NCBI RefSeq assembly: GCF_037975245.1
Contig: NC_092582.1
Location: 14,293,077-14,357,076, forward strand
Length of the DNA stretch: 64,000 nt
Reading direction: 5' to 3'
Source of the DNA: Apostichopus japonicus
Taxonomy: Eukaryota > Echinodermata > Holothuroidea > Aspidochirotida > Stichopodidae
Positions 51,405 to 64,000 of the stretch are shown here, one piece after another (within the stretch, counting starts at the first letter, position 1; every line of letters begins with the position of its first letter). A program made the position numbers and the translations under genes. The notes below the pieces were generated by a model. The model was given only the letters and a program-made list of their open reading frames with translations, had not been told where the DNA came from and did no database searches.

Positions 51405-51960
51405 TTTTACAAGGTTTTCAGATATTGATTTCTATTAACCTCAAATGCCCTTTGACCTTCGTAATAAATAATAATAGGATTTTTGTACTAATGGAAATCT
51501 AAATACTAAGTATGAAGTGAATTCAAGCTTTACATTTTGTGTTATTTACGACTGCCATGTTTACAGATTTTGACCTCTGTTGATCTCAAATTTCCTGTGA
51601 CTTCCACATAAAACAACGGGGCTCTTGTACTTACTAAAATGGACTTACATAGCAAGTTGAAGTTCATTCTGGCTTTGCTTTTGGGCATTCTACTTTTACA
51701 TGCATTTCAAACTTTGTCCTATGTTGACCTCAAATGACCATTGACCTGCATCAATATCAAAAGGGTACCATAATTGTACCTTCCAAGGGGGCTCTACATA
51801 CCAAGTATAAAGTCCAGCCAAGGTGTACTCTTTGCATTCTAGTGTTTATAAAGTTTTCAGATTTTGACCTCTGTTGACCTCAAATGACTTTTGACCTACT
51901 CCAAATTCAACAAAGTATTTTTACTTACTAATGTGGGTCTATATACCCAGTATGAACTTC
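51405..51960. repeat. TTTGACCTCAAAT tandem repeat, four units of about 145 bp
   Basis: TCAAATG-like cores at about 51441, 51586, 51730 and 51880, each within TTTCAGATTTTGACCTCTGT, TGACCTCAAATG and TTTGACCT. Related to the repeat at 1683-2208. Confidence 0.8.
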
Positions 51961-52558
51961 AATGATAAATATCAATTTGATAACAGTATAGCCTACTATT
52001 ACAAAACTGACCAGATTTTCAGGATTTTGTGGATTCTATTGAAATTAATGATACCATGTCTATCTAGTCGGAAACAATTCACATTACTCATCACAGGATC
52101 CTGATCTTCCATAAATAAAGAGGAGGGTGGGGTGGGAGAGGGTCGGGGGTGGGGAGTGACACAATGTTCTAATCTTGGGATCTTTACATTTACATGAAAG
52201 ATACGGCCACAGTTGCTCCAAAAATATTCACTCCTCTCGTTTCCGGTAGAATTGTGATTCTCTTTCTTCTTTATGTTTGCTTTATGATTTTGACTTGTAA
52301 TAAATTCATACTGATATTTGCTGTGTGCTGATGAAAACAAATAAAAAACGAAACAAAAACAAACCCATATGGATTAAGGTTATGCAATATGAACTGCATC
52401 CATGTCAATATCTTTTATTCCTTCCTTTAACCAATATTTTCTTATGAACCAATATTTCGGAGATAATTTCCGTATCCACGAATATTGGTCGAAAAAACCT
52501 GGCTCCACCATTGAAAAGCTTTATCAATGTGACCAAGCTATTCGATATATGGATTTTG

Positions 52559-52770
52559 CACCAAGTTGGGACAATTTTTTCTATACTGTACTGTCATGTC
52601 CCGCTTCAGAGCACTTGTATTGTCAGTACGAGCAGTACGAATATCATGTTTCTATCAGATAAAGGTTAGGAATTGTTCATACTGTCAATACAAGTGCTTT
52701 GAAGCATGATATGGGAGGACAGTTTAGAGAGGTATTAGCATTAGGTAATTGTCCCAATTGGCTGGGATTT
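52559..52770. mobile_element. Palindromic MITE, copy 2
   Basis: Reverse-orientation relative of the element at 37252: ends CCAAGTTGGGACAATTTTTT and, inverted, CCAATTGGGACAATTACC; shared interior CTTCAGAGCACTTGTATTGT. Lies just downstream of the TYW3 stop. Confidence 0.72.
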
Positions 52771-52834
52771 TGGAAATTATCTAAAGGAAATGTTCTTGTT
52801 TTGAGAAGGATATGTTCAAAGGTAAATGAGTTCC

Positions 52835-52840
52835 TTTATT
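52835..52840 (-). terminator. Candidate polyadenylation signal for TYW3
   Basis: AATAAA on the minus strand about 224 nt downstream of the stop codon. Motif match only. Confidence 0.3.
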
Positions 52841-53063
52841 CCTAGAAGTTCTCCTCAATGTGCTGGGATTATTGTTCATGCCCGTATTCAAACCTGTGCA
52901 TCATGTGACTTTAATCCACCAATCCGAGTGAGGAATTAAAGTCACTCCCCTCCATCTTGGCTTACATCAGAATGCCTACTTCGTCGATGTATTTGCTTGT
53001 ATAAAAGCACCGCAAGGCCTTCAAGAAGTGCTAAACGAGATGAATACACTAACTTTTAGTTCT

Positions 53064-53289
53064 TTAAGTCACGTCTTCTGGCCAATCAAAGCTCTCTAAC
53101 ATCCGTTCGGGTCGTGAATATTCATCACTTCTTTCGGTACTGTCTGGCCGAACTGTTTGAATGTCTGTCTGAGTAGCCTTGCATGGTTTCTTCTCCAGCT
53201 TCCTCGTAGGGTTATGTTTATTCATGACATCAGGACCACGGGTTGACTGTTTCGTAGTAGAGACCAACTCCTTGAAGCATTTTTCGAAT
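53064..53289 (-). CDS. TYW3: TYW3 exon 6 (C-terminus and stop, residues 200-274)
   Basis: Encodes RFEKCFKELVS then a poorly conserved polar tail ending FDWPEDVT, stop TAA at 53064-53066. Tail length and charge resemble the variable end of TYW3. Confidence 0.88.
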
Positions 53290-56200
53290 CTGTAAAATTT
53301 CACAAGAAAATCCACAACGAAGAATAAATCCAGAAAGACGACAGGCTTGGTGATACCTTGAAGCATTTTATTTGGGCATTTAAAATAACTTTTTTAAATT
53401 TTTTTAATCATAAATAAATAAAAACATAACAATTCACACAAGAATTTCAGGTCTTGGCCATTGTTTATTGCACAAGTATTAAGTATAAATGTAATCCAAG
53501 CCTTATATTTGCTGTAGGGCTAAATTGTTGGTAATGGTGGGGAGGGTGTAAACCAAAGGCAAGGTAAACTAACTTTCTTGTTTCTCATAGGACAACCAGT
53601 TTAAATGTTGTATGCTTTCCATTATACAGCCATCTCTTTGGACATTTGACACTGTTGTGTGGAAAATCTAGCCATTACACTCATTTTTTATCTCATTTTA
53701 TCTTTATTTACTTTTTACTCATATTTGTACCGAGACTGATTTTTGACAATTATTGTTTTATATCCTCCATATCATACCAATTAATGCCAGTGCCATGACC
53801 AACACAAATTTCTAGGCATGAGGAATATTTTGAAGACAACTTAAAGCATTACAAGTGATGTTTAGGAATTTTCATTCAGTTTGATTGCCTTAATGTCAAA
53901 ATGTACTTAATGTCTTAATGTACAAAAGAAAATAGCCAAATTTGACAAGATGCCCACATGGTATCAGTAAATTTCAAATGTCGGCCACCTGATTTCCCCT
54001 CCCACCCCAACACCCCATTAAAATAGGAATACTTCATCAATTATTTTGGAAAACATTCACAAACATGTCATATAACCTTGCATTCAAATTTCCCCCCAAA
54101 TATTTCAATATTTATAAAAAAAGAAAAGAAAACAGTGACACTTCCAAGCAACAATTTAATATCCCTAGAACAAATACCAACCTCTCAATACGGCTAAAGT
54201 TCTCTTTCATCTTGGCATTAGCCGTCCTCCTCAGAAACTCCAGGTACGGACCGTTCACAAACATAGTCTCATCTTCTGAGAGCGGAACTTCTAAGCTGTG
54301 AGTGCTTCTGACAGCCTAAAGGTATTAAAACAAAATCATGAAGAACAGATCATTTAAAACTACAAAGTGTTGAATTAAAAAAAAAAAAAAAATGTGACAG
54401 GGAATGGGGAGAAGGGCCTTGTGGGTACAATATGATGCGGTTACTAAGACAAACTTTACTGAAGTGAGTTTGATTTGCTTGGAAGAGGCTATGGTGACTA
54501 GATCTGTGATTTTGTCTTATCCACGTAGTAAGTAGTTACTACATCAATGACTGTTTTTTCTTTCACTTTTGAAAACTGATGTGATTAATAACCTTGTTAA
54601 TGACACAAAGACACATTGTGTTATTCTGGTCAGATGTTAACAAGTCAATTTCAACAGTATTTTTGATAAAGTTTACGATTCCAAATGAACCATAAAGGTT
54701 GCATGATTGGAATCATTGGTCTCACTTTTGAAATTAATTTAAAAATTTATTTTTTATTCCTTAGTGTAAAAGAAAATGTTAGTTCAAGAGTAGGTATTTC
54801 CCTTATCCATACAAATTTCTTTTTTTTTACATTTCTTAAGGAATTCATCTGTGGCACAAGTTGATTCCTTGGAAAAAAACACATTCTGGTAGTATAGTAT
54901 TTTTTGAATGAAGATAAGAGTATTTCATTTTTTTTATTACATTTTGGGAATGCACCTGACAACAGCAGATCCAATGATGTCATCATGGCAAATTGAGCGG
55001 AACATGAGTTGGTTTTTATTTTTAATATTTAAATCAGAGGAAAATTGTATTTCTCTAAAATAAAAAAAAATTATATTGTGATGAAATTCTAAATAACGAG
55101 AACATTGACAGTGAATAAAAGATTCCAAATGTACCACATTTCAAGGATAAATCAACAAGAAGATTTTTAATACCACAGTAAGGCACTTGCAGAAGATCTG
55201 CCATTATTACACCACTTTCTGGAGTATTAAAGGAAAATGTTTTTGCTAGTCAACAAAAAGTTTACGTTCAATGAACCATATCTCAAGCTAGGGAGAAGAT
55301 ATTGAGAAGAGGTTTTCAGCTACATGTGTGGTATTTTTTTCCTCTTTAAGTTAACATATGTATAACATTGCCTGCCACCAGAATTCTTCTTTAATATATG
55401 ACACATTCTAACATCGCAAAGAAAACATCGACTCTGACCAGAAACTGTCGGGAAATCACTCTTAATAAAAAAAATATCACTGCATAAAACTTACTGCTAT
55501 TATCTTGCCATTCTTTCCAACAGTAATTCCTGAGTTTCTGTGACCAGATGCAACAGCAGCTTTGTGCTAGAAATTGAGAAATATGAACAAAAGTTAATAA
55601 CTATGGAAAACTGAGCATATTTGTGTAAAGGGAACTTATAATCTAACCCCAGATAAGAAAATCAGAAGTCTGTAGTGGAATATTTCTCTGTTAGCTGATT
55701 GTTGGGCAAGAACTTTCCACCTTGCAAAGAAATCCATGTAATAACATTTCACAGAGAATTTGACTCATATTCCCATCTCACTAAAAAAGCTAGATGTGGA
55801 ATACATCCATTCTACTAAGTGTACAACCTAGTGAGTTGCTAACATGTTAATCAGAGCAAATAAAGGACATATTTTTTGTCTTCTCTCCGAGCATTCTGGG
55901 GTGGAATTTGTTCTTTAACAGACTAGACATTTTCTTCAACGTTCAAGTATGACACCATATTACAAGCCAAATGCAGCGGTTAAGGATGAGAAAAGTGTGT
56001 GAAGTTAAAGCATAAAATCTGCATTGTCAGCGTTTGTCAGCCATATCTCTCCTGCAGTAAGAGTAGTTTCCTACCCAGTGGCAATCAGCAATCAATTTCT
56101 CTCTTAAATTGCTACACATATAAAATGCAATCCAAGGGTGATCTGACAGGTTGGGTAGTAAGGCAGGGCCCTAGGGCCCAGAGCTATAGGGGTCCATTAC

Positions 56201-59076
56201 ACTCCGTGGCCTCTAAATCAAATCTGATATTCAGCATATTTGAATATAACAGTTTTGCTCTAGTATTTTAGCTAGATTTAAGTATTCAGAAGTGGGCACA
56301 CTCTGACATTTTGTCTTAGATCAATGGCTGTACCAATGGTGGAGAGGGGAAGAGGGTGGTGCAACTTTGCCCAGATTCTTGTCAGGCCACGCAGAGCATG
56401 CAGCCTTTCATGCACATATGTGGCTGTTTATCATGTAAAATGTAAAACTGCCTTACACATCGCTTAATCCAGTGAAATAACTGGGTTACGTTCACAGCAT
56501 AATTTAGCAAATACAGAAACGACAAGAGCTTAGCTAGTTTGGTTTTTCTACAAGTTTAATGCCTCTATTGCAAACACCTTGAAAAAATTCATTAAACTTT
56601 ATTTAACGCATAAACAAAAAACTTTTATGATTACTATCAAATAAATCTGCAACTATAAATGTTGAGGGATTTTCAAAAAAACAATTCAGATGATGCAAGG
56701 TAATTTTCAGATACTATCATGCAATGTGATTTTGTACGAAGAAAAGCCTTAATTTAGCAGCACAAAAGTTTCTTTGTCATGCAACTTGGTTGGACTTCTT
56801 ACCACAAGTTTAGCACTCTCCAAATTTTTACACTGGACATGTAAAATAAAAGCCTCAAACTTCAGAACGATGTTGCCACTTTTTTCAGTCAAGGCAGTTG
56901 TCTGTGAACGGGGAGAGGTGAGAGCAATAGAATTAGAAAAGTGATGGAGAACACCTATGTGCAGCCGTTATTTATAAAACTGAGCTTGAGAGTCTCCATT
57001 GGATGATAGGAGAGAGCAATTTCTCATCAGATTCCTAAACAAGGGATGGCTACTGTGGGTCGAGAGGCCGGTTGCGGAAAACAAAACCGATTGATCAGTA
57101 AACGATGTTTCTGATGCAATCAGATGGTAAAAATACTCTATGCCACAAGGTTTTTTTTTTGGAGGGGGGGGGGGAGGGCAAACTCTAACAAACTGACAAC
57201 ATATTTATGTCTTTCATTTTCTGTACATTCGTCTGTGTAATTTGCGAAGCTCACAAGGATACAGAATTATGACCCATTTTCTCCGTACTGTCGGTCCTAA
57301 AAGAATTAAACCGACCAAGTAAGGTACCGAATGGTCATTTCTCCTTTTTATTTTGAATTTTGATATATTTTGTAACAGCTCTGTGACTGGCACATGAAAT
57401 AGACATTCATGTTGATATTGTTAAGCTTTGCTTTACTTCTTATGGCTGATTATTAAACAATGAAGCCCAAAATCCAAATCCAATCAATTAACTTAAAAGA
57501 TTTATCTTACCAATTGCTCTAACTCGACAGGATCATGTGATACCAAATGCCATTCGCATCCCTTTTTCACAGGACCGCCTGTAGTACTGCCGCTCTGCAA
57601 AAATAAAAGTTTAAGACATCATTTGACTGCTGTTAAGAGTTCCTAGTTTCCTGTACAGTTTACTTAAAATCTCTTTACAATCACAGTACATTTACTGACT
57701 TGACCAGTTCAGTACCACTTTAAGATTTGTGTACCGTACCGATACATTTATGTATTAAAGGAAATATAATGCAGCATACAGAATTTTTTGTTGTGAGGAA
57801 GGATAGGGGGATAGGCTACACTGTTGATGGCTGGGGGTGCATGGGGCTACCAAGAGTAAGAGCCCTGGTAGGGAACCTTTTTTTTTTGTCAGCGAATTAT
57901 TGAGTTTGGGAGACAGGGATAAGTATTTCCTTTGATGTCTGGTTCCTACATCCCTGATAAAATCTTCAAAGCAAAGAAAAATGGCTTCTTTTGTATTCTT
58001 GATTGTCAAGAATACCCAATTCCTTGATAATAAAAATCCTATCACAAATGTAGTTATTTAGTTTTAGCCTAGCTAAGTCACACTTACTCTGAAATAACTT
58101 GAAAAGAAAGAAAATGTTATCTGTACGTGAAAGACACTTAAGCTAGGCTTATTTGCAAAAGTTTCTATGGGAAACATACTATAAATTGAAGAAATCATTA
58201 ATCAGTCACTAGGCCATGTAGGTCTACTTCAAATTTCCAGTCTAGTCTATTTACTAAAATTGCAGCAGGTAAAGTCTATGGAAATTTAACCAAATAATAA
58301 TCTATTAAGGATAACGTTAGCCTAAAGACAACATTTTTGATTTCACAGTGATTTCATTCTATCTTCAACTATGCATTTCCTCAATTATTTTATCAAATTT
58401 TCCCAGAAGAGATGATTCCCTAGCATCATGCAGGCCTTAGTCGCCTTACATTGCATGATACATTTCCAGTAGTGCCTAGGCAGTATATGACAATTATGAG
58501 TTGAAATTTAAATAGCTAATTTAGGCAAATTGTTGTTTCATTCTATTAATTTATAAATAAAGGTTGTGTTAATTAAAATTCTATTCGGAGTAGTGGTCAC
58601 AATTTGCCTCTCAAAGACAGCATTTGACGTATAAAAGTGCAAATACATGTACAACACACGCTAAGTTAACGTATGGTATACCATACGGCTGATGTAATTT
58701 ATAGTAGTTTCGCGAAATCACAGAGACAACGTAGATTTCCAGCGTCTGCTACAAAGATTAGCCAAGCAAAAAGCAATGGTAGCCTAACACTAAAGACTAC
58801 AACATACTTTGCTAACACTATCACAGCTACTAAGTGTCAATTAGAAAAGTAAACCGTAAATTTCACCTCCGAAAACAAAACTATCCTCCCTGAGCAAGAG
58901 CTTGTTGTAAAGAAATCGTCGAGAGAATTTATAAAATCAACAACTGTGGCAATCGGAGCGTCTACACTGCCCTTTTTACTTAGGTCTACTGCACCCAGTC
59001 GTTGTGTTTTCCACTTGGCGAACATCGTCCTGATCTTTACATTCGATAGTTGATGTAAGCTATTGTGTACGATCAT
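53064..59076 (-). CDS. TYW3: TYW3, tRNA wybutosine-synthesising protein 3 (6 exons)
   Basis: The joined exons give 825 nt, 274 aa plus stop; human TYW3 is about 259 aa. TYW3 is a SAM-dependent methyltransferase that methylates the wybutosine intermediate yW-86 at G37 of tRNA-Phe, in the cytosol. Conserved blocks in order: DLSKKGSVD, FFTTSSCSGRIVL (residues 50-70), KKGCEWHLVSHDPV, LKFEAFILHVQCKNL, SGHRNSGITVGKNGK, AVRSTHSLEVPL, NAKMKENFSRIERFEKC, and a low-complexity charged tail. All five introns have GT-AG ends and the frame is closed. ATG 59076 is taken as start because it is the first in frame with A at -3; ATG 59025 would give MFAKWK, nearer to the human N-terminus length. The gene is upstream of the ABCC4 pair on the same strand, with no obvious functional link. 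Confidence 0.94.
54182..54315 (-). CDS. TYW3: TYW3 exon 5 (residues 156-200)
   Basis: Encodes AVRSTHSLEVPLSEDETMFV then YLEFLRRTANAKMKENFSRI; matches VRSTHGLEVPLS and ANQKMEEN of human TYW3. Confidence 0.94.
55495..55566 (-). CDS. TYW3: TYW3 exon 4 (residues 132-155)
   Basis: Encodes HKAAVASGHRNSGITVGKNG then KIIA; the SGFRNSGITVG block of the family. Confidence 0.94.
56803..56901 (-). CDS. TYW3: TYW3 exon 3 (residues 99-131)
   Basis: Encodes TTALTEKSGNIVLKFEAFIL then HVQCKNLESAKLV; LKFEPFVLHVQCR in human. Confidence 0.93.
57511..57594 (-). CDS. TYW3: TYW3 exon 2 (residues 71-98)
   Basis: Encodes SGSTTGGPVKKGCEWHLVSH then DPVELEQL; matches the CCWLLVTH region of human TYW3. Confidence 0.9.
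58867..59076 (-). CDS. TYW3: TYW3 exon 1 (residues 1-70)
   Basis: Contains KWKTQRLGAVDLSKKGSVDA and DDFFTTSSCSGRIVLFSE, the most conserved TYW3 block. Donor GAG|GTGAAA. Start could instead be 59025. Confidence 0.9.
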
Positions 59077-60763
59077 GTTGGTTTTACCTCCATGATACGA
59101 TGAACATAGAGTGGTGGTAATCTAGTATCTGTATAGTATCTCTGTGGTCAGATCATTGTGCTACTTGAATTGAATAAGTGAACCACTGACCTAAAACATC
59201 ATTCCAGGAACATCGTATGGCGCAAAAAGTCCACTAAGAGTTAACCGTTATTTAGGACGTCATCTTTGTTTTAAAAGCGCCAAATAAAAAAAAATTGCTA
59301 TCCGTCGCAACATCTCTAACGTCAGATATCTTAAATCAATACGACGATGATAAACTTGGTAGCTAGCCATATGTTCTCATTTCTAACTAGAACGTTATCT
59401 CGCGGGGTTAATTATCAAATACAATGTTATCCCTCTAGTACCGTATGTCGACAAGGGTAGGACGCTGTACCGGCTTCTGAGAGCTGAGCTTTATGACAAT
59501 CTGTATCAATTGAAATGCGAAACAATGTTCACCAATCGTTAAGCAAGCGCACCACGGATTCCAAAATGAAAGTCAGTATAATTGGTTATCTTTAGTGAAC
59601 TCATCTCATGGGATTGCAAGTAATGCAAAAGACAGTATATATCCGTTCTTGTCCTTTTCTGCGTGACAAGTTAGGCAAAGTAATTATTCATGTATTTACA
59701 ACATTTGAGGTATTGAGCCGGAACAACGTACTGGTGGCAGCAGAGACTATTGTGTCAGTTTTCAGATGCCACACTGAAGGATGAAATCTCGAGACAAAAA
59801 ATGTTCGATTTTTACCTTATAGAAACCATTGAGAAGCCATAAGGGCATATGGACCAGGAGGGGTCAATTGGGTAGTACCCCTCTTCACACTGAATTATTT
59901 GCTACAAGACAAAAAGAAGAAGAAATTTTAGGTTTCAATTATATCATTTAATCTTTTCCAAACGCCAACGATTTATAAGAAATATAGGGTATTAGGTGAA
60001 CTTGATGTGAACTTTCATTATTGTGTGATGTCATGACTGCCCCATACCACTAGTGCTCACGAATTCATCATCCCGTGAGCCGATTCTTCAGGTGCCGCTG
60101 ACGGCATTGTCCCTTGTGCTGATGCCCTAAAAGTAGGTGTCCAGTCCTGCCCCCCCCCTTCCCCTCCTCTTAGACTCCCTCGTCCTGCTTTCAACCATTT
60201 TCCACTATACATCACGATGAAAAACTAAAGTTGTACAACGATTTATTAGTAAAACATACGATTTTGCATTCGGGACAATAGCTGAGACGATCAAGAATTT
60301 GACGTGGCGTAATCAAGCACTGAGTACTCGGTCGTGGGCTCTGTCTGCTTGTAAAAGTAGGTTTCGGACTCAAAATTTACAGATGTCATCAAATCAGTGA
60401 CCCCGTACTACTCTCATAGTCTGTGTTAATACTACAAAATGTCAAATCGACTAGCGAACGCATCCGTAGGTATAGTGGCATGAACTGATTGTCTGACTGA
60501 CTGCGACATCATATGCAGACAATTTGCAGACAATCTTTGTGAATAATTGCCAGAGGGTGCACGGTTTTAAGTAGTGAGCAGAGTCCCAGAAGGCATATTG
60601 TCTCAGTGAAATAGTCTTGAAATTATCATATCATTAAAAACTCACAAAACGTGTACCCTATGCCATATTCTGGCGGGGTGATTGATGTGACCTAGTTTTA
60701 AGGAAACTATCGGACGGTGTTTTCCTCGATGTGTTTAGGAATTGACGGTTAAGAATGCGGGCG
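59077..60763. other. Upstream of TYW3, no gene seen
   Basis: Should contain the TYW3 promoter close to 59100. No open frame here resembles a known protein. Confidence 0.45.
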
Positions 60764-60912
<149 letters not shown>

Positions 60913-61630
60913 TGGTACAAACACATTTTGTTTCTGTTTGGGGGTGGGGTGGGAGGGGCAAGCGGCTGGGATTACCTGAAAACCTCTTAATCCAAAGTAA
61001 GGAAAAACAACTGAATGTGCCATGAAATGATTTGATCCCCATGAGAAATAGGTTAACATAAAGCATAGATGTTTTCACCTATCGGCGGGATTGGTAAGGT
61101 TATGCTTTTGTCTTATAGTTCAAATTAGAAACGTTTAAATCGAAATGGAAGTACGGCCAAATTTATGCTAATAAAGGCAGTTTTAAAGAGGATTAAAGAG
61201 GTCTAACTAAGAAGGGGGGAACTAACAATATTTGTCGCCCTATATCAGATCATCACCAAATATCACTTCATCCATTTTCATATTATTAAGTCAATACTGC
61301 AACGATCATTAAAATATGAAACTATATTGTAACCACCCCATAGACCACCGCCCCCCCCCCTCCATAGCAACAAATATGTTGCCATGGTAATGCAAATTTA
61401 CTACAAATCCAGAGAAAAAGTAATGAAAACAATTTCTATGGTTGACATAGTTGTTGTTTCTTATCCTCCGACGCAACCCAGCTCATGTATGAACTATAAA
61501 AGTAGATTCGACATTGATTCAATTTCGTTCCCTTTGTAAGCGCCGCGCCTTCTGTGAACTGTTAACCTAACCTGGAGTTATTATAACTACTACCTTTGTT
61601 AGTCTTTGTTTATGTATCGTGTACACTGCA

Positions 61631-61660
<30 letters not shown>
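61631..61660. repeat. Short (AT)n microsatellite
   Basis: About 15 AT units. Confidence 0.95.
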
Positions 61661-61661
<1 letters not shown>

Positions 61662-61912
61662 TCTACCTTATGTTCGAAATCTTGTTGGTCTCTTAGAAAT
61701 CTTTTAATATCAGCCCAGAGGCTAGATAACAATATGGTAACTTTTCTTCGACCCGGTTAGAAACACTTGCAGCTTAAAATTGTGACTTTTCAACAGTTTT
61801 ATATACGGTTAGCCATTGCTCGTTTTCGTGGTTGAAAAAAAAAAATTACATGCACGGACTTAAAAGGCGTTATTACAGGCTGGTATAGCTCAGTTGTATA
61901 TAGGCCTGTTCA

Positions 61913-62090
<178 letters not shown>

Positions 62091-62575
62091 ATAACGTACC
62101 GTATTCGTCTAAGTTATGCACAATATATAATGTTGTTAAATGTACAATAAAATCAATAAAAAGACGTGAACTCAGTCTTAAGATATCTCACATTTATTGT
62201 CTTTGCAACGTGACAAATGAAGTTCTTCTTAAACATACAACTATTTATACTTATGATCCATAATATGCTTTGGAAACTATTTAATGTGGGATATAGTGCT
62301 ATGCTGTACAGGTCACGTTAAGTGATGAAATACTGGTTTGATCGTGGGGCTGAAGGCGGTGGGGGAGAGTTGGGGGGCAGTCGGGTGGGGGGGTAGGTGA
62401 CGTCTTTATGTTTCCTTGTAGCCGACGAATGATTACATCCTATATCTATACGTTATCGATACGACCAATGTGGAAAGGGGATTATGATTAAGGATTATTT
62501 TCAAGATGAACGGGATAGATGACCCCCCCCCCCCAATCGAAAGGGATATTTTAAGTAAGTTCAGCAGATTGAGAA

Positions 62576-62818
62576 CGAAATCCTCTTCCCAGTCCTTCCC
62601 TGCCTCACAAACCTGGTTTTAATTGATCATTCCATATTTGTGGACACTACTGTTCGATCAATCAAGCCATCAAGCCATATATTTATATATATGGTTTCAA
62701 TTGATCAACGAAATCCTCTTCCCATTCACCCCCCCCCCCCCCCGCCTCACAAAACTAATTTTAATTGATCCTTCCATATTTGGGGACAATACTGCTCGAT
62801 CAATCAAGACATCGAATG
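62576..62818. repeat. Local tandem duplication, about 132-bp unit
   Basis: CGAAATCCTCTTCCCA, GCCTCACAAA, TTTTAATTGATC and TCGATCAATCAAG occur in the same order in two successive units, the second with an expanded C tract. Confidence 0.8.
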
Positions 62819-63780
62819 GCTTTTTCATTGTCGAGGAAGAACTTTATACGACCGGGGTCATTCAGGCCATGGTCGGAGACAAAGGTGAGGAACTTAAAAG
62901 GGGCCACGTGTTCCCCCTACGGCGATGGGCGAATACAAGAAAGAAATTGAAATATTTGTATTACTCTATTTTTAAGGAGCGTGCCATGTTATATAGAATA
63001 AAACACAAAGCAATGTGATTTGGAACTACTCATTTGTGTTTCTAAGATATTTAAATACATAAAAATTTGAAGAAAAAAAACAGTGAAAACATATTAGTTT
63101 TCACATTAAACCGCGTGAAATGTGTTTTTTTTAGCATGAAAGACTACTGTGGATACAGAACTAGAAAGAAAAAGTTTACTCGTATAGGGGTCACTTCTTG
63201 AAAAGACTTCAATATCGTATACTTGAGTGCGTACACTTGAGTTTGAAACGTGCGCTGTTTTGATTTGTTTTGGATTTTTGTTTTGAATTGATATATATGT
63301 TATTAATAGTCATGTGGGGATTCTTCTTTGAAGTAGCTTTTCCTAAATAATTATTTATGTATTTGGCGGGGCAGGGGCGAATGGGGGGGGGGGATGCTTG
63401 TTCATTATTATTACTTCGAAGAAGACTAAACTAAAAGCCGAATTAACTTCGTCATCATTTTTACTTTAAACATCTATTTTACTATGTTTTGATCTCTGTT
63501 CTTTTTTGTTGTTGTTCTTACTGTGTATCATTTCTGAACAGAGATACGACATAGCCTATGTGTATACACATATATACTGTTCTAGAAGAATAGGGCAATG
63601 TTTACTCGGCATTTCTGGACCAAAAGACTACTTTCTACTCCATAAAAAAAATAATGATCATAAAAAGAAACAAAAAATAACCCATCGCGGACTATACCTC
63701 ACATCCAAAATCCTCCATAATATTGTGATGTAGGCTTATATAGTAAAACCCATGACGTTCTGTGAGTTTGACATGTATGA

Positions 63781-63860
63781 TGCATGGGACAGGCTAGGCT
63801 ACCTTGCTACCTATAGGCTAGGCTACCTTGTTACCTAGGCTACCTGGGCTAGACTACCTT
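63781..63860. repeat. AGGCTAGGCTACC-type degenerate repeat
   Basis: Several AGGCTAGGCTACCTTG / GCTACCT variants. Nothing else is seen in 62.9-64.0 kb. Confidence 0.7.
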
Positions 63861-64000
63861 GGTGTTAAGGAAAACATTTATCTTTACAATGTGATAGGAT
63901 AGTACGTGTTAACAAGACCTCTCATTGTCAGCCTGGAACAAAGTCTGTATATGGTGTGTGGTGGATCTAATGGCAATTTACAACGCCGGACAACTTGCAT

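Larger units (their letters stand above)
48944..53063. other. Spacer between TYW3 and copy A
   Basis: About 4.1 kb without a recognisable gene. It must contain the copy A promoter. The right half holds the 145-bp-period TGACCT repeat and a palindromic MITE. Confidence 0.5.

Noticed and set aside
62623-63018. 131-aa plus-strand open frame near the right edge
   Set aside because: Starts in a locally duplicated, C-rich segment; no conserved motif, and the duplicate unit does not keep the frame.

Overview
The window is eukaryotic nuclear DNA: AT-rich, intron-dense and full of microsatellites, SINE-like elements and MITEs. All recognisable genes lie on the minus strand. The repeat content (TTTGACCTCAAAT-type repeats, long tRNA-derived SINEs, TTAA-ended DNA elements) and the protein sequences suggest an invertebrate deuterostome, possibly an echinoderm such as a sea cucumber. 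That placement is an inference and could be wrong.

Three protein-coding genes were reconstructed by hand from exon homology, GT/AG splice sites and intron phase. From right to left, in transcription order, they are: (1) TYW3 (59076 to 53064, 6 coding exons, 274 aa), a wybutosine tRNA-modification enzyme; (2) a complete ABCC4/MRP4-type ABC transporter, copy A (48943 to 27511, 27 coding exons, 1303 aa); (3) a second ABCC4-type gene, copy B (16185 to 102, 17 coding exons, 816 aa so far), which runs off the left edge after the start of the second membrane domain. A and B have the same exon order, the same intron phases and mostly identical exon lengths, so they are a head-to-tail tandem duplication. 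Each encodes a full or partial TMD1-NBD1-TMD2-NBD2 exporter without the extra N-terminal TMD0.

The 11-kb spacer between A and B holds a decayed 3.2-kb DNA transposon with TTAA ends and a broken THAP-type zinc finger, a hAT-type MITE with a perfect 8-bp target duplication, a SINE and a TTAA-ended MITE. The A introns carry two more copies of that MITE, each about 30 bp from a splice donor, as well as SINEs and long simple repeats. The 59-64 kb end shows only simple repeats and no gene I can support.

The most unusual observation is in copy B. The introns after exons 9 and 12 each contain a tandem array whose repeat unit includes the 3' end of the neighbouring exon plus its splice donor. The exon-12 array is a row of decayed copies of the NBD1 Walker B/D-loop. 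A shorter version sits at the same place in copy A. Exons 11-13 are also far more alike between A and B than the rest of the genes, which suggests gene conversion around NBD1. I found no evidence of a wholly new biochemical system.
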